Positions 26,091-35,531 of a DNA stretch of 64,000 bases are shown piece after piece; the stretch's first letter is position 1; every line of letters starts with the position of its first letter. A model generated the notes under the pieces. The model was given only the letters and a program-made list of their open reading frames with translations, had not been told where the DNA came from and did no database searches. The DNA is taken from positions 62,001-126,000 of the forward strand of contig NZ_CP016594.1 in assembly GCF_001698225.1 (NCBI RefSeq). The letters are read 5' to 3'. Origin of the DNA: Gordonia terrae (lineage in GTDB: Bacteria > Actinomycetota > Actinomycetes > Mycobacteriales > Mycobacteriaceae). Made by a program: the position numbers and the translations under genes.

Positions 26091-27731
26091 ATGAAAAACA
26101 CCATGCAGGAGGTGCCGATGACAGTGTCATCGATACTGCGTCACGTCGCAACCAATCATACTGATAGGCAGGTGATTACTTATTCCGCGAGCGACTCTGC
26201 CCGGTACGCAACCTACGGCGATCTCGAAGAGCGATGCGCACGTCTGGCGAATGCTCTGCGCCGGGTCGGCGTGGTCGGCGACGACCGCGTGGCAACCATG
26301 CTGTGGAACAACCAGGAGCACCTCGAAGCGTACGCTGCGGTACCCGCGATGGGCGCGGTGCTGCATACGCTGAACATCCGGTTGTCACCGGCTCAGCTGC
26401 AGTTCATCGCGAACCACGCCGAAGACAAGGTCATCATTGTGGACGGGTCGCTGGTGCCGTTGTTGGCGGCGGTCTTACCGGGCTTGGCGACGGTTCGGGT
26501 TGTGTTCGTTACCGGCGACGGCGACACCTCCCCGCTCGACGGCCACGGCGTGACCGTGATGCGATACCATGACGCGCTCGCAGCAGAATCACCAATGTTC
26601 TCTTGGGTCGATCCCGACGAGCGGTCGGCTGCGGGTATGTGTTACACGAGCGGCACTACAGGCGATCCCAAGGGGGTCGTCTACAGTCATCGCTCGGTGT
26701 TTCTGCACTCCATTGCAGCGTGTACTGGTAACGCTCTGGCGATCGCAGAAGCCGATCGTGTACTTCCCGTCGTGCCGATGTTTCATGCCAGCGCCTGGGG
26801 TCTGCCCTACGCGTCGCTGATGGCCGGCGCGGACTTGCTCATGCCTGATCGATACCTTCAAGCGGCGCCGCTCGCCGACTTGATCCAACAGCATCGCCCC
26901 ACGAAGGCAGGAGCAGTACCGACAATCTGGAACGATCTTCTTCAGTACGGTATCGCGAATCCGGGTGTCGACTTGTCATCAATCGACCTTGTCGCCTGTG
27001 GTGGAGCTCCTGTCCCGCAGTCGTTGATCGAAGGGTTTGCGGACCGCTTCGGCGTACAGATTATCCAGGCGTGGGGCATGACTGAGACGTCCCCGCTTGC
27101 AGCGGTAAGTCGGCCTCCCGCCGGGATCAGCCCCACAAAGGAAATGTCGTACCGCAAGCGACAGGGACGGGCAATTTGCGGGGTGGAGATGCGCCTCATC
27201 GACGAGGGCGGCCTGCCGGTTCCCCGTGACGACAAGTCCGTCGGCGAACTCGAAGTGCGGGGTCCGTGGGTCACAGGCAGCTACTACCGGCTCGAGGACG
27301 CCGAGAGGTTTCGGGATGGCTGGTTGCGGACCGGAGACGTGGGACACATCAGCCCGGACGGGTACCTGACGCTGACCGACAGGTCCAAGGACGTCATCAA
27401 GTCAGGGGGCGAATGGATCTCGTCAGTGGAGCTCGAGAACTGGATCATGTCGCACCCAGATGTCGCCGAGGCCGCGGTTGTCGCGATGCCCGACCCCCGG
27501 TGGCAGGAAACAGCTCTCGCCGTGGTGGTTCCGGTACCGGGTCGCAAGGTGTCGGCTGACACGCTTCACGAGTGGTGCCTAAGAAATTGCCCGGAGGAGA
27601 TCCCACACTGGTGGATCCCGAAGAACTGGACGTTCGTGGAGCAGGTACCGCGTACGAGCGTGGGCAAGTTCGATAAGAAGGTGTTACGCGCGAAGCATGA
27701 GCAGGGCGAGCTGCCGGTTGTATCGAATTAG
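26091..27731 (+). CDS. Fatty-acid-CoA ligase (FadD-type acyl-CoA synthetase)
   Basis: About 546 residues. The AMP-binding P-loop CYTSGTTGDPKGVVYSHRS, the GWLRTGDVG hinge region, RSKDVIKSGGEWISSVELE and the C-terminal catalytic Lys in SVGKFDKKVLR are all present. The ATG at 26091 has a strong AAAGGAG seven bases away; a frame from 26058 overlapping the previous gene is possible. Being last in the mce operon, it probably activates the imported acid to its CoA thioester. Confidence 0.92.
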   Translation: MKNTMQEVPMTVSSILRHVATNHTDRQVITYSASDSARYATYGDLEERCARLANALRRVGVVGDDRVATMLWNNQEHLEAYAAVPAMGAVLHTLNIRLSPAQLQFIANHAEDKVIIVDGSLVPLLAAVLPGLATVRVVFVTGDGDTSPLDGHGVTVMRYHDALAAESPMFSWVDPDERSAAGMCYTSGTTGDPKGVVYSHRSVFLHSIAACTGNALAIAEADRVLPVVPMFHASAWGLPYASLMAGADLLMPDRYLQAAPLADLIQQHRPTKAGAVPTIWNDLLQYGIANPGVDLSSIDLVACGGAPVPQSLIEGFADRFGVQIIQAWGMTETSPLAAVSRPPAGISPTKEMSYRKRQGRAICGVEMRLIDEGGLPVPRDDKSVGELEVRGPWVTGSYYRLEDAERFRDGWLRTGDVGHISPDGYLTLTDRSKDVIKSGGEWISSVELENWIMSHPDVAEAAVVAMPDPRWQETALAVVVPVPGRKVSADTLHEWCLRNCPEEIPHWWIPKNWTFVEQVPRTSVGKFDKKVLRAKHEQGELPVVSN

Positions 27732-27747
27732 CGCCGCTATAGGGCGC

Positions 27748-27790
27748 AAGTGTGCCCACCGAACGTCGTCAGCGTTCGGTGGGCACACTT
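27748..27790 (+). terminator. Perfect 18-bp hairpin closing the mce operon
   Basis: The arms AAGTGTGCCCACCGAACG (27748-27765) and CGTTCGGTGGGCACACTT (27773-27790) are exact reverse complements with a seven-base loop. It lies 17 bases after the fadD stop. An outer CTATAG repeat stands on each side. There is only a short T tract, but the stem strength makes it a likely terminator for the ten-gene operon. Confidence 0.85.
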
Positions 27791-27850
27791 CTATAGAAGC
27801 AATGCATTTGCCGATGGGGACTGCTGCACGGATAGGTGACAGTTTGGGTG

Positions 27851-28138
27851 TCATGCCGCGGCAGCGGCGGTGTTGATCATTGCTTCGAACTCGACAGGCG
27901 TCAACCGACCGAGGCGGGCTTGCCGGCGCCGGCGGCGGTAGGTCCGTTCGATCCAGGTGACGATCGCGATCCGAAGCTGCTCGCGGGTGTCCCAGCGTTG
28001 GCGGTCGAGCACGTTGCGTTGCAGGAGTGCGAAGAAACTCTCCATCGCTGCGTTGTCCCCGCACGCTCCGACTTTGCCCATCGACCCCGTGAGTCCATGA
28101 GTGTTCAAGGCGTGTACGAATTTTCGCGATCGGAATTG
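27851..28138 (-). pseudogene. C-terminal remnant of a different IS3-family transposase (IS3-B)
   Basis: About 95 codons matching the end of an IS3 OrfB: RSRKFVHALNTHGLTGSMGK, GDNAAMESFFALLQRNVLD and RRQARLGRLTPVEFEAMI. The conserved glutamate of the DDE triad is in NAAMESFF. The N-terminal part is missing because an IS30 element abuts at 28139. The sequence is not IS3-A. Confidence 0.85.
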
Positions 28139-29634
28139 GGCGCGTTCAATCGGTCGATGCAACACTGGGTTGTTGTAGCGAGTGTAGTTGTTCGCCAAAG
28201 ACTTCGGCGGGAGTTTTCCATCCAAGGACTTTTCTAGGACGGTTGTTGAGGGTGTAGGCGATGGCCTCGAGGTCCTCAGCTGACCACCGCGACAGATCAG
28301 TTCCCTTAGGAAAATATTGGCGCAGAACACCATTGGTGTTCTCGTTGGATGGTCGCTGCCACGGTGAGTGCGGATCGGCGAAGAACACCTGCGTTCCGGT
28401 GTCCATCGCGAACTGGGCGTGAGCGGACAGTTCCTTGCCGCGATCCCACGTCAACGTTTTGCGCAACTGCTGCGGCAGCGCGGCGATCGACGCTGTCAGT
28501 CCTGCATTCATCGCGATGGCACCGTAGCCACCGAGTGCGGGCCCGTTCTTCACAGGCGGCTGCTCACCCCAGCCCTGCTGGCGTGGCAGATGCACCAGAA
28601 GTGTTGCACGACTACGACGTTCAACGATCGTGCCGATCGCCGATCTCCCAGTTCCGATAATCAGATCACCCTCCCAGTGCCCGGGGACGGCACGGTCCTC
28701 GGCCTCGGCAGGGCGCTGACTGAACACGACATCGGAGGTGACGTGACCCTGCGGCTTGTTGCGCGAGCGGGCCCGCGGCTCCCTCAGTGCACGTCCGGTG
28801 CGCAGGCACGCGACCAGCTCACGTTTGAGCGCGCCGCGGCCCTCGATGAACAGGGACTGGTAGATCGCCTCGTGACTGATACGCATGGATTCATCATCGG
28901 GGAAGTCGACCTTCAAACGCTGGGAGATCTGCTCTGGACTCCACGCCAGCGACCACCGCCGGTTGGCCCGGTGCGGTTTGTTAAGCCCCTTCCATGGCGG
29001 TGGCGTGGGGCCCGCAGCGATCGTGCCATCGGGACGGCGGACAACGCCGGCCAGGCGGTCCTGTACGTACTCCCGCAACTCGACGTGGGCCACGAGCTTC
29101 GCTGTTTTCGGGCGCTTGGCGGCCTGCTGGGCTTTCCACTGCGCCACCAACGCCCGATACTCGAGCTTCCCGCTCCTGGTTGCGGCGTTGCGCCGTAGCT
29201 CACGCGAGATCGTGGCCGGACTCCGCCCGATCCACCGTGCGATCTCACGCACCCCACGATCCTGGGCGCGTAGCAGCGCGATCTCTTCCCGTTCGGCGAA
29301 GGATAGATAGCGGCCCGAAGGCTCATCCAGACTCAGCGGCCTCATGCCGCCAGCGTGGCGGAACCAGCGTGTACCCACCGGCACCGACACACCGACAGCG
29401 ATCGATGCCTGTGCCGTGCTCACCCCCGTCGCGACCACCCGCCAAAACTCACGTTGCACCTGCCGCGACGGCTCCGGCCGCCCCGGCGATCGCATCGCCG
29501 GCCGAAGTGCACGATCAGCACGCCACTGCCGACGAACACCTACCGCCACATCGCTGGTCCTCCGACTCCAGTCCGCCGTAGCCACCGCAAACACCTCCAT
29601 GATCATGGTGTTGCGACGACCAGTTGAATCCGCC
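28139..29634 (-). mobile_element. IS30-family element, copy 1
   Basis: 1496 bp, the same length as the copy at 59028 and apparently the same sequence. The ends GGCGCGTTCAATCGGTCG and, from the right, GGCGGATTCAACTGGTCG are imperfect inverted repeats continuing with GCAACAC. TTG stands on both sides (28136-28138 and 29635-29637), but the left flank is IS3-B and the right flank is IS3-A, so the flanks do not come from one target. Confidence 0.92.
28146..29606 (-). CDS. IS30-family transposase (copy 1)
   Basis: 486 residues. The N-terminal HTH_38 region (LSFAEREEIALLRAQDRGVREIA followed by GRSPATISRELRRN) is diagnostic for IS30. The DDE core shows GHWEGDLIIGTG, TWDRGKELSAH and SNENTNGVLRQYFPKG. 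Start choice is uncertain; an internal ATG before RSPGRPEPSR is also possible. The frame is intact. Confidence 0.92.
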   Translation of the reverse strand: MIMEVFAVATADWSRRTSDVAVGVRRQWRADRALRPAMRSPGRPEPSRQVQREFWRVVATGVSTAQASIAVGVSVPVGTRWFRHAGGMRPLSLDEPSGRYLSFAEREEIALLRAQDRGVREIARWIGRSPATISRELRRNAATRSGKLEYRALVAQWKAQQAAKRPKTAKLVAHVELREYVQDRLAGVVRRPDGTIAAGPTPPPWKGLNKPHRANRRWSLAWSPEQISQRLKVDFPDDESMRISHEAIYQSLFIEGRGALKRELVACLRTGRALREPRARSRNKPQGHVTSDVVFSQRPAEAEDRAVPGHWEGDLIIGTGRSAIGTIVERRSRATLLVHLPRQQGWGEQPPVKNGPALGGYGAIAMNAGLTASIAALPQQLRKTLTWDRGKELSAHAQFAMDTGTQVFFADPHSPWQRPSNENTNGVLRQYFPKGTDLSRWSAEDLEAIAYTLNNRPRKVLGWKTPAEVFGEQLHSLQQPSVASTD

Positions 29635-30255
29635 TTGCACTCCGCGGTCGGAGTGGTGGATCAGCCCGGCCACGTCGTGGCCGGCACGCGACCGTGCCCA
29701 CAATCCCATGTTCAGGGCGTCGAGGGCGAGGTCGGTGTGCATGGTGGTCGAGACCTGCCAGCCGACGACCATCCGCGAGAACACGTCCAGGACGAACGCC
29801 GCGTACACCCAGCCCGAGTGGGTGCGGATGTAGGTCAGGTCCGCCACCCACAACGCGTTCGGTGCCGCCGCGGTGAACTGACGGTTGACCCGGTCAGCCG
29901 GCCGGGGTGTTTCAGCTCCCTCGCTGCGCGTGGTCTTGCGTGTCTTGAGTCTCGCTATCCCTTGCAGCCCATCGGCTTTCATCAATCGCTCGACGGTGCA
30001 GCGGGCAGCACTATGGCCCTGTCTGCGCAATTGGGCATGCACCTTGCGGGCACCGTAGACGCCGAGGTTGTCGGCATGCACCGCGCGGACCTGGGTAAGG
30101 AGCTCCCGGTCACGCACCACACGAGGCGCCTCGGTCTTCTGGGGGCTCAGGTGGGCTCGTACCGTGGACGGAGCGATCTGGGCGGACGTATCGCGCAATG
30201 CCGCACAGATCGGATCGACTCCGTGTTCATCGCGGTGAGCCGCGACGAACTCCAC
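29635..30255 (-). pseudogene. IS3-A OrfB, truncated (copy 2)
   Basis: The first two thirds of OrfB, ending at HHSDRGVQ where IS30 begins; the open frame runs on into IS30 sequence and is not functional. The DDE glutamate region is missing. Confidence 0.9.
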
Positions 30256-30257
30256 GA

Positions 30258-30584
30258 TCAGCGCTGTGGGCGGTCGATCTCCGCCGCAAAGAAAGCCGAA
30301 GCCTGCTTCAAGATCGTGTTCGCTCGCCGCAGTTCACGGTTCTCCCGCTCCAACGCCGCGATGCGGTCAGCGTCCTCACTCGTGGTGCCCGGGCGGACCC
30401 CGCCGTCGATCTCGGCCTGACGAACCCAATTGCGCAACGCCTCGGGATGGACTCCGAGCTGATCGGCGATCCGCTTGATCGCACCTCTCGACGAATCGGG
30501 ATCTCGTCGCGCTTCACATGCCATCCGGGTGGCCCGGTCCTTGAGTTCCTCACTGTACTTGCGTGGTGCTGCCATGCTCTCCAT
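30258..30584 (-). CDS. IS3-A OrfA (copy 2)
   Basis: 108 residues, identical to the OrfA of copy 1 as far as I can compare. It is intact but its partner OrfB is cut. Confidence 0.9.
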   Translation of the reverse strand: MESMAAPRKYSEELKDRATRMACEARRDPDSSRGAIKRIADQLGVHPEALRNWVRQAEIDGGVRPGTTSEDADRIAALERENRELRRANTILKQASAFFAAEIDRPQR

Positions 30585-30814
30585 CCTTCACAGGTTCGAG
30601 AGCCTCCGACAGACCCGGGGCGGTTCAACCACCAGCCAGCCGCGTACCAAGGTCAGTGCAGCTAGCGTTTGAATTAGGACGCAACTCATCTATCACGGGC
30701 GACGGTGCTGCGTCATGCTTATGCCCCTCCTACCTGTTGACGGAATGGTCGGGATATTCAGCGACCGACGCTTGTCAGATCCCCATGGGTCCGTCCGCGT
30801 GACTTTTGCGATGG

Positions 30815-33800
30815 TCAAGGGGCGAGCCGGAAACGGTCGATGTCACCCGGCCACCAGCTCGCAGTGCCCAGCAGCACCGCTAGCGCCGGGACTACTAAGG
30901 TCCGCACCAGGAACGTGTCGAGCAGCAAACCGACACCGATGATGAACCCGATTTGCACCATCACATCGATGGACCCGACCATCAGCCCAAACATGCTGGC
31001 CGCGAATATCAACCCAGCCGAGGTGATGACCGACCCGGTGTAAGCGACGGTACGCATTACGCCGACCCGCACGCTCCACCTCGTTTCCTCTCTCAGCCGT
31101 GACACCAGCAGCATGTTGTAGTCGGCGCCCACCGCCACCAAGACAATGAACGACACCAGTGGCACGGGCCAGGCGATCCCGGCACCGAGGATGTGTTGAA
31201 GTACGAGCACACCAATACCGAGAGCCGCCATGTAGTTCAAGACGACGGTTGCAAGGAGATAGACAGGTGCAACGACGGCCCGCAACAGCAGCATCAGGAT
31301 CAGACCCACGATGAGAAGGGTGGCTATGCCGAGCAGTTTGAAATCGTACGACAACAGTCGCTGGACGTCGGCATTGATCGCAGGAAAGCCCGCAACAGAA
31401 GCACGTCCGCCCTCCAGAGTGGTGTTCGGCATCGCGTTCTCGGCGACGCTGGACAGCTCGTTCGCCAGCGTCATTGCATCGGCAGAGTATGGGTCGTAGG
31501 CGGTCTGTACCGCATAGCGCACGGTTTTCCCGTCGGACGAGATGAACTGTCGAGCGACCTGACTGAACTGCTGGTCCTTGAACGCATCCGCGGGGAGATA
31601 GAAGCCGGTTGCCGAGTCAGAATCGCCGACCTCCCGTGCGGGAGCCCGAAGCTGTGCGGCGACCTGTGCCAGTCCACTGAGTAGCTGAAGGTTGCTGTCC
31701 ACCAGAGCACCGACTCCGTTCGACAACTGACGCGCGCCGTCGGCAAGTGCGCCGACGCCGGATTCGAGTTGCGAGAGCCTGTTCCCGAGGTCCTGTCCGC
31801 CGATGGCTTGTAGTGCAGAATCCAGCGTTTGAAGAGAACGCTGCAGCTGTGCAATGTTGGTCGAGCCTGGCGCACTCACGCGGCCGAGCTGCGCGGCAAA
31901 GTCAGCCACCCTCCCAAGCGACTGATCATCCGCGAGTGCCCGGATGTCGGCCATTTGCGCGCGCAGTGCCGAGCACTGCGCGATCTGCTGGCACCACGGA
32001 TTGTCTAACGCGGACAACGCCGGCGCGACCGCATCTGCCGCAGACTGGGCCCGACGTGCGAGTTGAGACAGCTCGGGCGCTTGCTTGGAAAACTGTCTAA
32101 GCCTTGGGGCAGCGTTCGCCAGTTGGTTCACAAGCGGCCGATACTCGTCGAGCTGCGGGCCAAATGACGACACCTCGTCGAGCAACCCCGACAGCGGAGC
32201 GAGGTTGGAGGATATCTGGTCTTCTAACAGTGCCAGGCCTCCGGCGAGCTGCTCTGACCCCGCCTTCAGGACGGCCAGATCACCCTTGCGGGCCTGTCCA
32301 TCACCGGTCTCCTCGGTGATCTTGGTACCGATCTGATCATTCTGCCAAGATAATTGCGCCTGCTCTAGCTTCTCACCGGTCGGCCGCGTCACGCCAATGA
32401 CCCTGGTCACGCCGGGAATCTGCGCGACGCGGGAGGCTAGCTGGTCGAGGTCGGCAAGGCCTTGAGCCGTGCGCATGTCGTTCTCGGACTCCACCACCAA
32501 GAATTCTGAGATGATGATGTCTTTCGGGAAGTGGCGGTTGAGAAGCGCGTATCCTTCGTTGCTCCCTGTGTCAGGTGGCTGCCCCTCGCGATCGTCGTAG
32601 GTGATCTGAATTGTTGCGGCGACCATGGCGAGGCCGATCAACACGACCACACTGATCGCGAGCAGAGGGACCGGCCGCCGGATAACCATGACTCCGACTC
32701 TTCTCCAGTAATCCCGCGTCAGGTCACGGCGGGGAAGGCCGGCGCCTTTCTTGGCAGCGAAAGAGAGTACGAGGGGCAGCAATGTCACCGTCGCCAAGAA
32801 TGCGAAAGCTATGGCGATTGCGCAGGCCGGACCCAAAGTGTTAAACACACTGAGCTTGGCGAAGGCCATAGCCAGGAACGCTAGGGCCACAGTGCCCGCC
32901 GACGCTAGAACCACGCGGCCGATAGTTGCATTCGCGTGGGCGATAGCGACATCAGGAGAGTAACCCGCTCGAATACCTTCATGATAGCGGCTGATGAGGA
33001 ACACCGAATAGTCAACTCCGGCACCAAAGATGATGACGGTCATGAACATTGACGTGAACTGGGATACCGGCATGCCCAGCTCGCCCAGTCCAGATAGAAC
33101 TCCGCGACCCACAGCCAAGCTCATGCCCACGACAAGCAGCGGCATCAGCGCGGTGAAGACCGAACGATAGACGATCAGGAGGATCACGGCGATCAGCAGC
33201 ACGGTGGCAACAGTGATCAGGACCAGATCCGACTCGCCCACGGCGAGTTGGTCGCTAAAGGTCGCGGGCGGGCCTGTCACACGGACTGTCGTCCCACTGT
33301 CACGAAAGATACTCTCAGCGATCTCACGCACCGCTGCGACCGCCTCCGCGGTATCGGGTCCCCCGAGTGTGCCGGCCACTCCCACGGGCAGATACCAGGC
33401 TTGCTTGTCTTTGCTGAGAGCCTGACTTGCGGTGAGGGGATCGCTCAGCAGGTCCCGGACAGCGATGACGTGCCTGTCGTCCGCCCGCAGGGTGTCGACA
33501 AGCACGTGATATCGATCGCGGGTGTTGTCGGACAGGCCTGCACTGTTCTCCATCACAACGAATACTGTGGTCTTGGCGCCGCGCTCGTCGAAAGATGCAC
33601 CCATACGGTCCAAGGTCTGAAAAGACGGGACTCCGGCCGGGATCGGATCCACAGATTGTTCCCGTATCACTGACTCCAGTTGAGGAAAGAGAAGGCCTAA
33701 GCCGATGGCGGCGCCGAGCCAGACCAGCGTCACAATTCCCTTGCGGCGGAGGGTAAACCATGCAACCCGCTCAAGGGTCGGACTGTACTCGCCGAGTTTC

Positions 33801-33847
33801 TCGCCCCCTCTCGACGGGCGGGTTCGAATGGGAGACGAACTCACCAT
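30815..33847 (-). CDS. MmpL/RND-family lipid transporter (first copy)
   Basis: About 1010 residues from the ATG before VSSSPIRTRPSR, with AGAGGA upstream; the frame extends to 34051 but would overlap the upstream gene's control region without a start signal. Twelve membrane helices in two halves carry the Asp-Tyr proton-relay motifs GAGVDYSVFLISRYHE and VAVGADYNMLLVSRL. The second porter loop holds a long predicted coiled coil (about residues 540-760) with a Cys pair in NPWCQQIAQCSAL, as in mycobacterial MmpL4/5-type proteins. It follows the DUF4873 gene on the same strand and probably exports or moves a lipid across the envelope. Confidence 0.92.
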   Translation of the reverse strand: MVSSSPIRTRPSRGGEKLGEYSPTLERVAWFTLRRKGIVTLVWLGAAIGLGLLFPQLESVIREQSVDPIPAGVPSFQTLDRMGASFDERGAKTTVFVVMENSAGLSDNTRDRYHVLVDTLRADDRHVIAVRDLLSDPLTASQALSKDKQAWYLPVGVAGTLGGPDTAEAVAAVREIAESIFRDSGTTVRVTGPPATFSDQLAVGESDLVLITVATVLLIAVILLIVYRSVFTALMPLLVVGMSLAVGRGVLSGLGELGMPVSQFTSMFMTVIIFGAGVDYSVFLISRYHEGIRAGYSPDVAIAHANATIGRVVLASAGTVALAFLAMAFAKLSVFNTLGPACAIAIAFAFLATVTLLPLVLSFAAKKGAGLPRRDLTRDYWRRVGVMVIRRPVPLLAISVVVLIGLAMVAATIQITYDDREGQPPDTGSNEGYALLNRHFPKDIIISEFLVVESENDMRTAQGLADLDQLASRVAQIPGVTRVIGVTRPTGEKLEQAQLSWQNDQIGTKITEETGDGQARKGDLAVLKAGSEQLAGGLALLEDQISSNLAPLSGLLDEVSSFGPQLDEYRPLVNQLANAAPRLRQFSKQAPELSQLARRAQSAADAVAPALSALDNPWCQQIAQCSALRAQMADIRALADDQSLGRVADFAAQLGRVSAPGSTNIAQLQRSLQTLDSALQAIGGQDLGNRLSQLESGVGALADGARQLSNGVGALVDSNLQLLSGLAQVAAQLRAPAREVGDSDSATGFYLPADAFKDQQFSQVARQFISSDGKTVRYAVQTAYDPYSADAMTLANELSSVAENAMPNTTLEGGRASVAGFPAINADVQRLLSYDFKLLGIATLLIVGLILMLLLRAVVAPVYLLATVVLNYMAALGIGVLVLQHILGAGIAWPVPLVSFIVLVAVGADYNMLLVSRLREETRWSVRVGVMRTVAYTGSVITSAGLIFAASMFGLMVGSIDVMVQIGFIIGVGLLLDTFLVRTLVVPALAVLLGTASWWPGDIDRFRLAP

Positions 33848-33929
33848 GTGCAATATCCTCTCGACCTGAAGTGGGCGACCCAATCGTGCGGACCCGTTTC
33901 GCGAATGTCCGTGCGGCGGTGGATGGTTG

Positions 33930-34268
33930 TCACTTGTGGTGGTGCTCGACCATGTTCTCGACTTCCTCGAGAGTGGTGGGCAGGTGGTATGGCGGAGTGC
34001 TCTTGCCTGAGATGCGGTATCGGCCCCAGAAGTCGGGATCCCCGACGACACACTCCGCTCGGCCCTCGGGGGTCGTAAATACAGCGATCGCGCGGGCGCC
34101 TTTCAGGAGCCCGTCGAGCTCATCATTCTTCTGAATCCGGCCATACCAGGTGTACAGGCCGTTCAGCGGCTGGAAATAGCCTTTGATCTTCGCTTCGACA
34201 TGGATCTCCGCCCCGCGGCACACCAGGGTTCCTTCGCCGGAGTAGTCGAGGTCATGGTCGTCAGACAT
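33930..34268 (-). CDS. DUF4873 domain protein
   Basis: 112 residues beginning MSDDHDLDYSGEGTLVCRG. The beta-rich pattern with IKGYFQPLNGLYTWYGRI and DPDFWGRYRISGKSTPP matches the actinobacterial DUF4873 domain, often found beside or fused to flavin monooxygenases. It is the first gene of a two-gene unit with mmpL and is divergent from the diiron oxygenase operon. The function of the domain is not known to me. Confidence 0.8.
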   Translation of the reverse strand: MSDDHDLDYSGEGTLVCRGAEIHVEAKIKGYFQPLNGLYTWYGRIQKNDELDGLLKGARAIAVFTTPEGRAECVVGDPDFWGRYRISGKSTPPYHLPTTLEEVENMVEHHHK

Positions 34269-34295
34269 GCAGTCCTACCTTCTTCGCACTGAGCG

Positions 34296-34347
34296 TTGAC
34301 AAATATCGCAGTTCGTGGATACTAGCAGTACCAGATACTATGAGTAA
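34296..34347. promoter_or_regulatory. Face-to-face promoters sharing one -10 hexamer and an operator
   Basis: Plus strand: -35 TTGACA (34296-34301), 17-bp spacer, -10 ATACTA (34319-34324), leading to the diiron oxygenase gene. Minus strand: -35 TTACTC (34342-34347), 17-bp spacer, -10 TAGTAT in the same six bases, leading to DUF4873-mmpL. The shared -10 lies inside the operator GATACT-AGC-AGTACC (34318-34332). One bound repressor would close both promoters. Confidence 0.65.
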
Positions 34348-34401
34348 TGGGTACTGGGCGCCAGGCCCCGACTCCCAGCCTTGAACGACCGAGGAGAAGA
34401 C

Positions 34402-35370
34402 ATGACCGTGCAGGATGTCCAGATGAACCCCGACTTTTCGAAGGAGGGCATGGCTCGGGTGAACGGGCGTAAGCCCGTCGACATGGAACGATCTGCGGGT
34501 CGATTGCTGCGGTCTTCCGCGGAGAAGTTCTACGACGCGGAGATCGACATCGACTGGGAGTCGCCCTGGGAGGAAGGCAAGTGCTTTCTGCCAGAGCATC
34601 GAGTGTCGCTATACGGCACCAGGCTGTGGGACAAGATGACTGAGGAGCAGCGTCGCGAGTTGGGGCGCCATGAGATCGTGAGCATCCTCAGTTTCGGCAT
34701 CTACGCAGAGAATCTGTTGAGTTCAGCGCTTCTGCGCATGTCGGCGAAGGGGGCTTTAACCGATCAGAAGTCTCTATACGCGTTGACAGAGATCGGCGAT
34801 GAGTCCCGCCATTCCACTATGTTCGCGCGCCTCATCAACAAGACGGGCGTGCCCCCCTACAAGCTTCCTAAGGGCTTCTTGAGCTTCGCGAAGATCCTGC
34901 ATTTCGTCCCTCTCGGGCCGTCGGTGTCTGGAGCTACGCTGTTGATCGAGGAAATCCTGGACCGCGCCCAGCGCGAGGCGATGAACGACCCCAGTATGCA
35001 GCCTCAGCTTCGCCAGCTCATGAAGATCCACGTCCTTGAGGAAGCCCGTCACATTACCTTTGCGCGACTGGAGATGATCGAAGGCATGCAGCGTCGTCGT
35101 AAGGCGACGCGCGCTTGGCACCGAGGGGTGCTTGCCGTCATCGCGAACCTGGCGTACCCGCTGCTCATTAATCCGAAAGTGTACCCCGCAGTGGGAATTA
35201 GTCGCTGGCGTGGCGTGTGGGCGCAGCAGACCAGCCCAAACTATCGGACCAACCTGCAATTTATGTCGGAGCCCATGATTCGGTTCTTCCATGAGGCGGG
35301 AATGTTGGAAGGCAAGTTCACAATGGCCATGTGGCGTGCGACGCGGAGCCTTCCCGACGATCTTCGCTGA
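34402..35370 (+). CDS. AurF-like diiron oxygenase
   Basis: About 322 residues from an ATG with GAGGAGAAG upstream. Iron-ligand motifs of the ferritin-like AurF family are visible: EIGDESRHS (ExxxH pattern) and VLEEARHITFARLEM, with further helix glutamates in YAENLLSS and LLIEEILDRA. AurF oxidises an aryl amine to a nitro group, but most actinobacterial relatives act on unknown substrates and some work as hydroxylases. It leads an oxidative operon whose reductase (37966) could supply electrons. Directly preceded by the shared operator. Confidence 0.85.
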   Translation: MTVQDVQMNPDFSKEGMARVNGRKPVDMERSAGRLLRSSAEKFYDAEIDIDWESPWEEGKCFLPEHRVSLYGTRLWDKMTEEQRRELGRHEIVSILSFGIYAENLLSSALLRMSAKGALTDQKSLYALTEIGDESRHSTMFARLINKTGVPPYKLPKGFLSFAKILHFVPLGPSVSGATLLIEEILDRAQREAMNDPSMQPQLRQLMKIHVLEEARHITFARLEMIEGMQRRRKATRAWHRGVLAVIANLAYPLLINPKVYPAVGISRWRGVWAQQTSPNYRTNLQFMSEPMIRFFHEAGMLEGKFTMAMWRATRSLPDDLR

Positions 35371-35531
35371 TCTCCGTTCACGCGGCCGAGCCGTCGTGAT
35401 CGACATCAGTTAGACCTGTGCGGAGCATTCTCGATGGCTTCGCGATCACTTCCGCCTCAACAGATCACCTGCCGCCACTGTGCGCAGGTGATGTGTTGTG
35501 CGATCCAACCTACGAGGGAGAAAGCATAAAC

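Larger units (their letters stand above)
29635..30627 (-). mobile_element. IS3-A copy 2, right part only
   Basis: 993 bp corresponding to the right 993 bp of IS3-A, from its TTG target of IS30 to the terminal repeat ending at 30627. The left third of the element is absent. It has the same junction with IS30 as the copy in dszC. Confidence 0.93.

Noticed and set aside
27733..27800. Hairpin as a CRISPR repeat or attachment site
   Set aside because: It occurs once, has no spacers, and stands right after an operon end; a terminator explains it better.
29515..29634. In-frame fusion of IS3-A OrfB with IS30 sequence as a novel gene
   Set aside because: The same read-through occurs in both IS30/IS3-A junctions and simply continues antisense to nothing meaningful; it has no domain after HHSDRGVQ.
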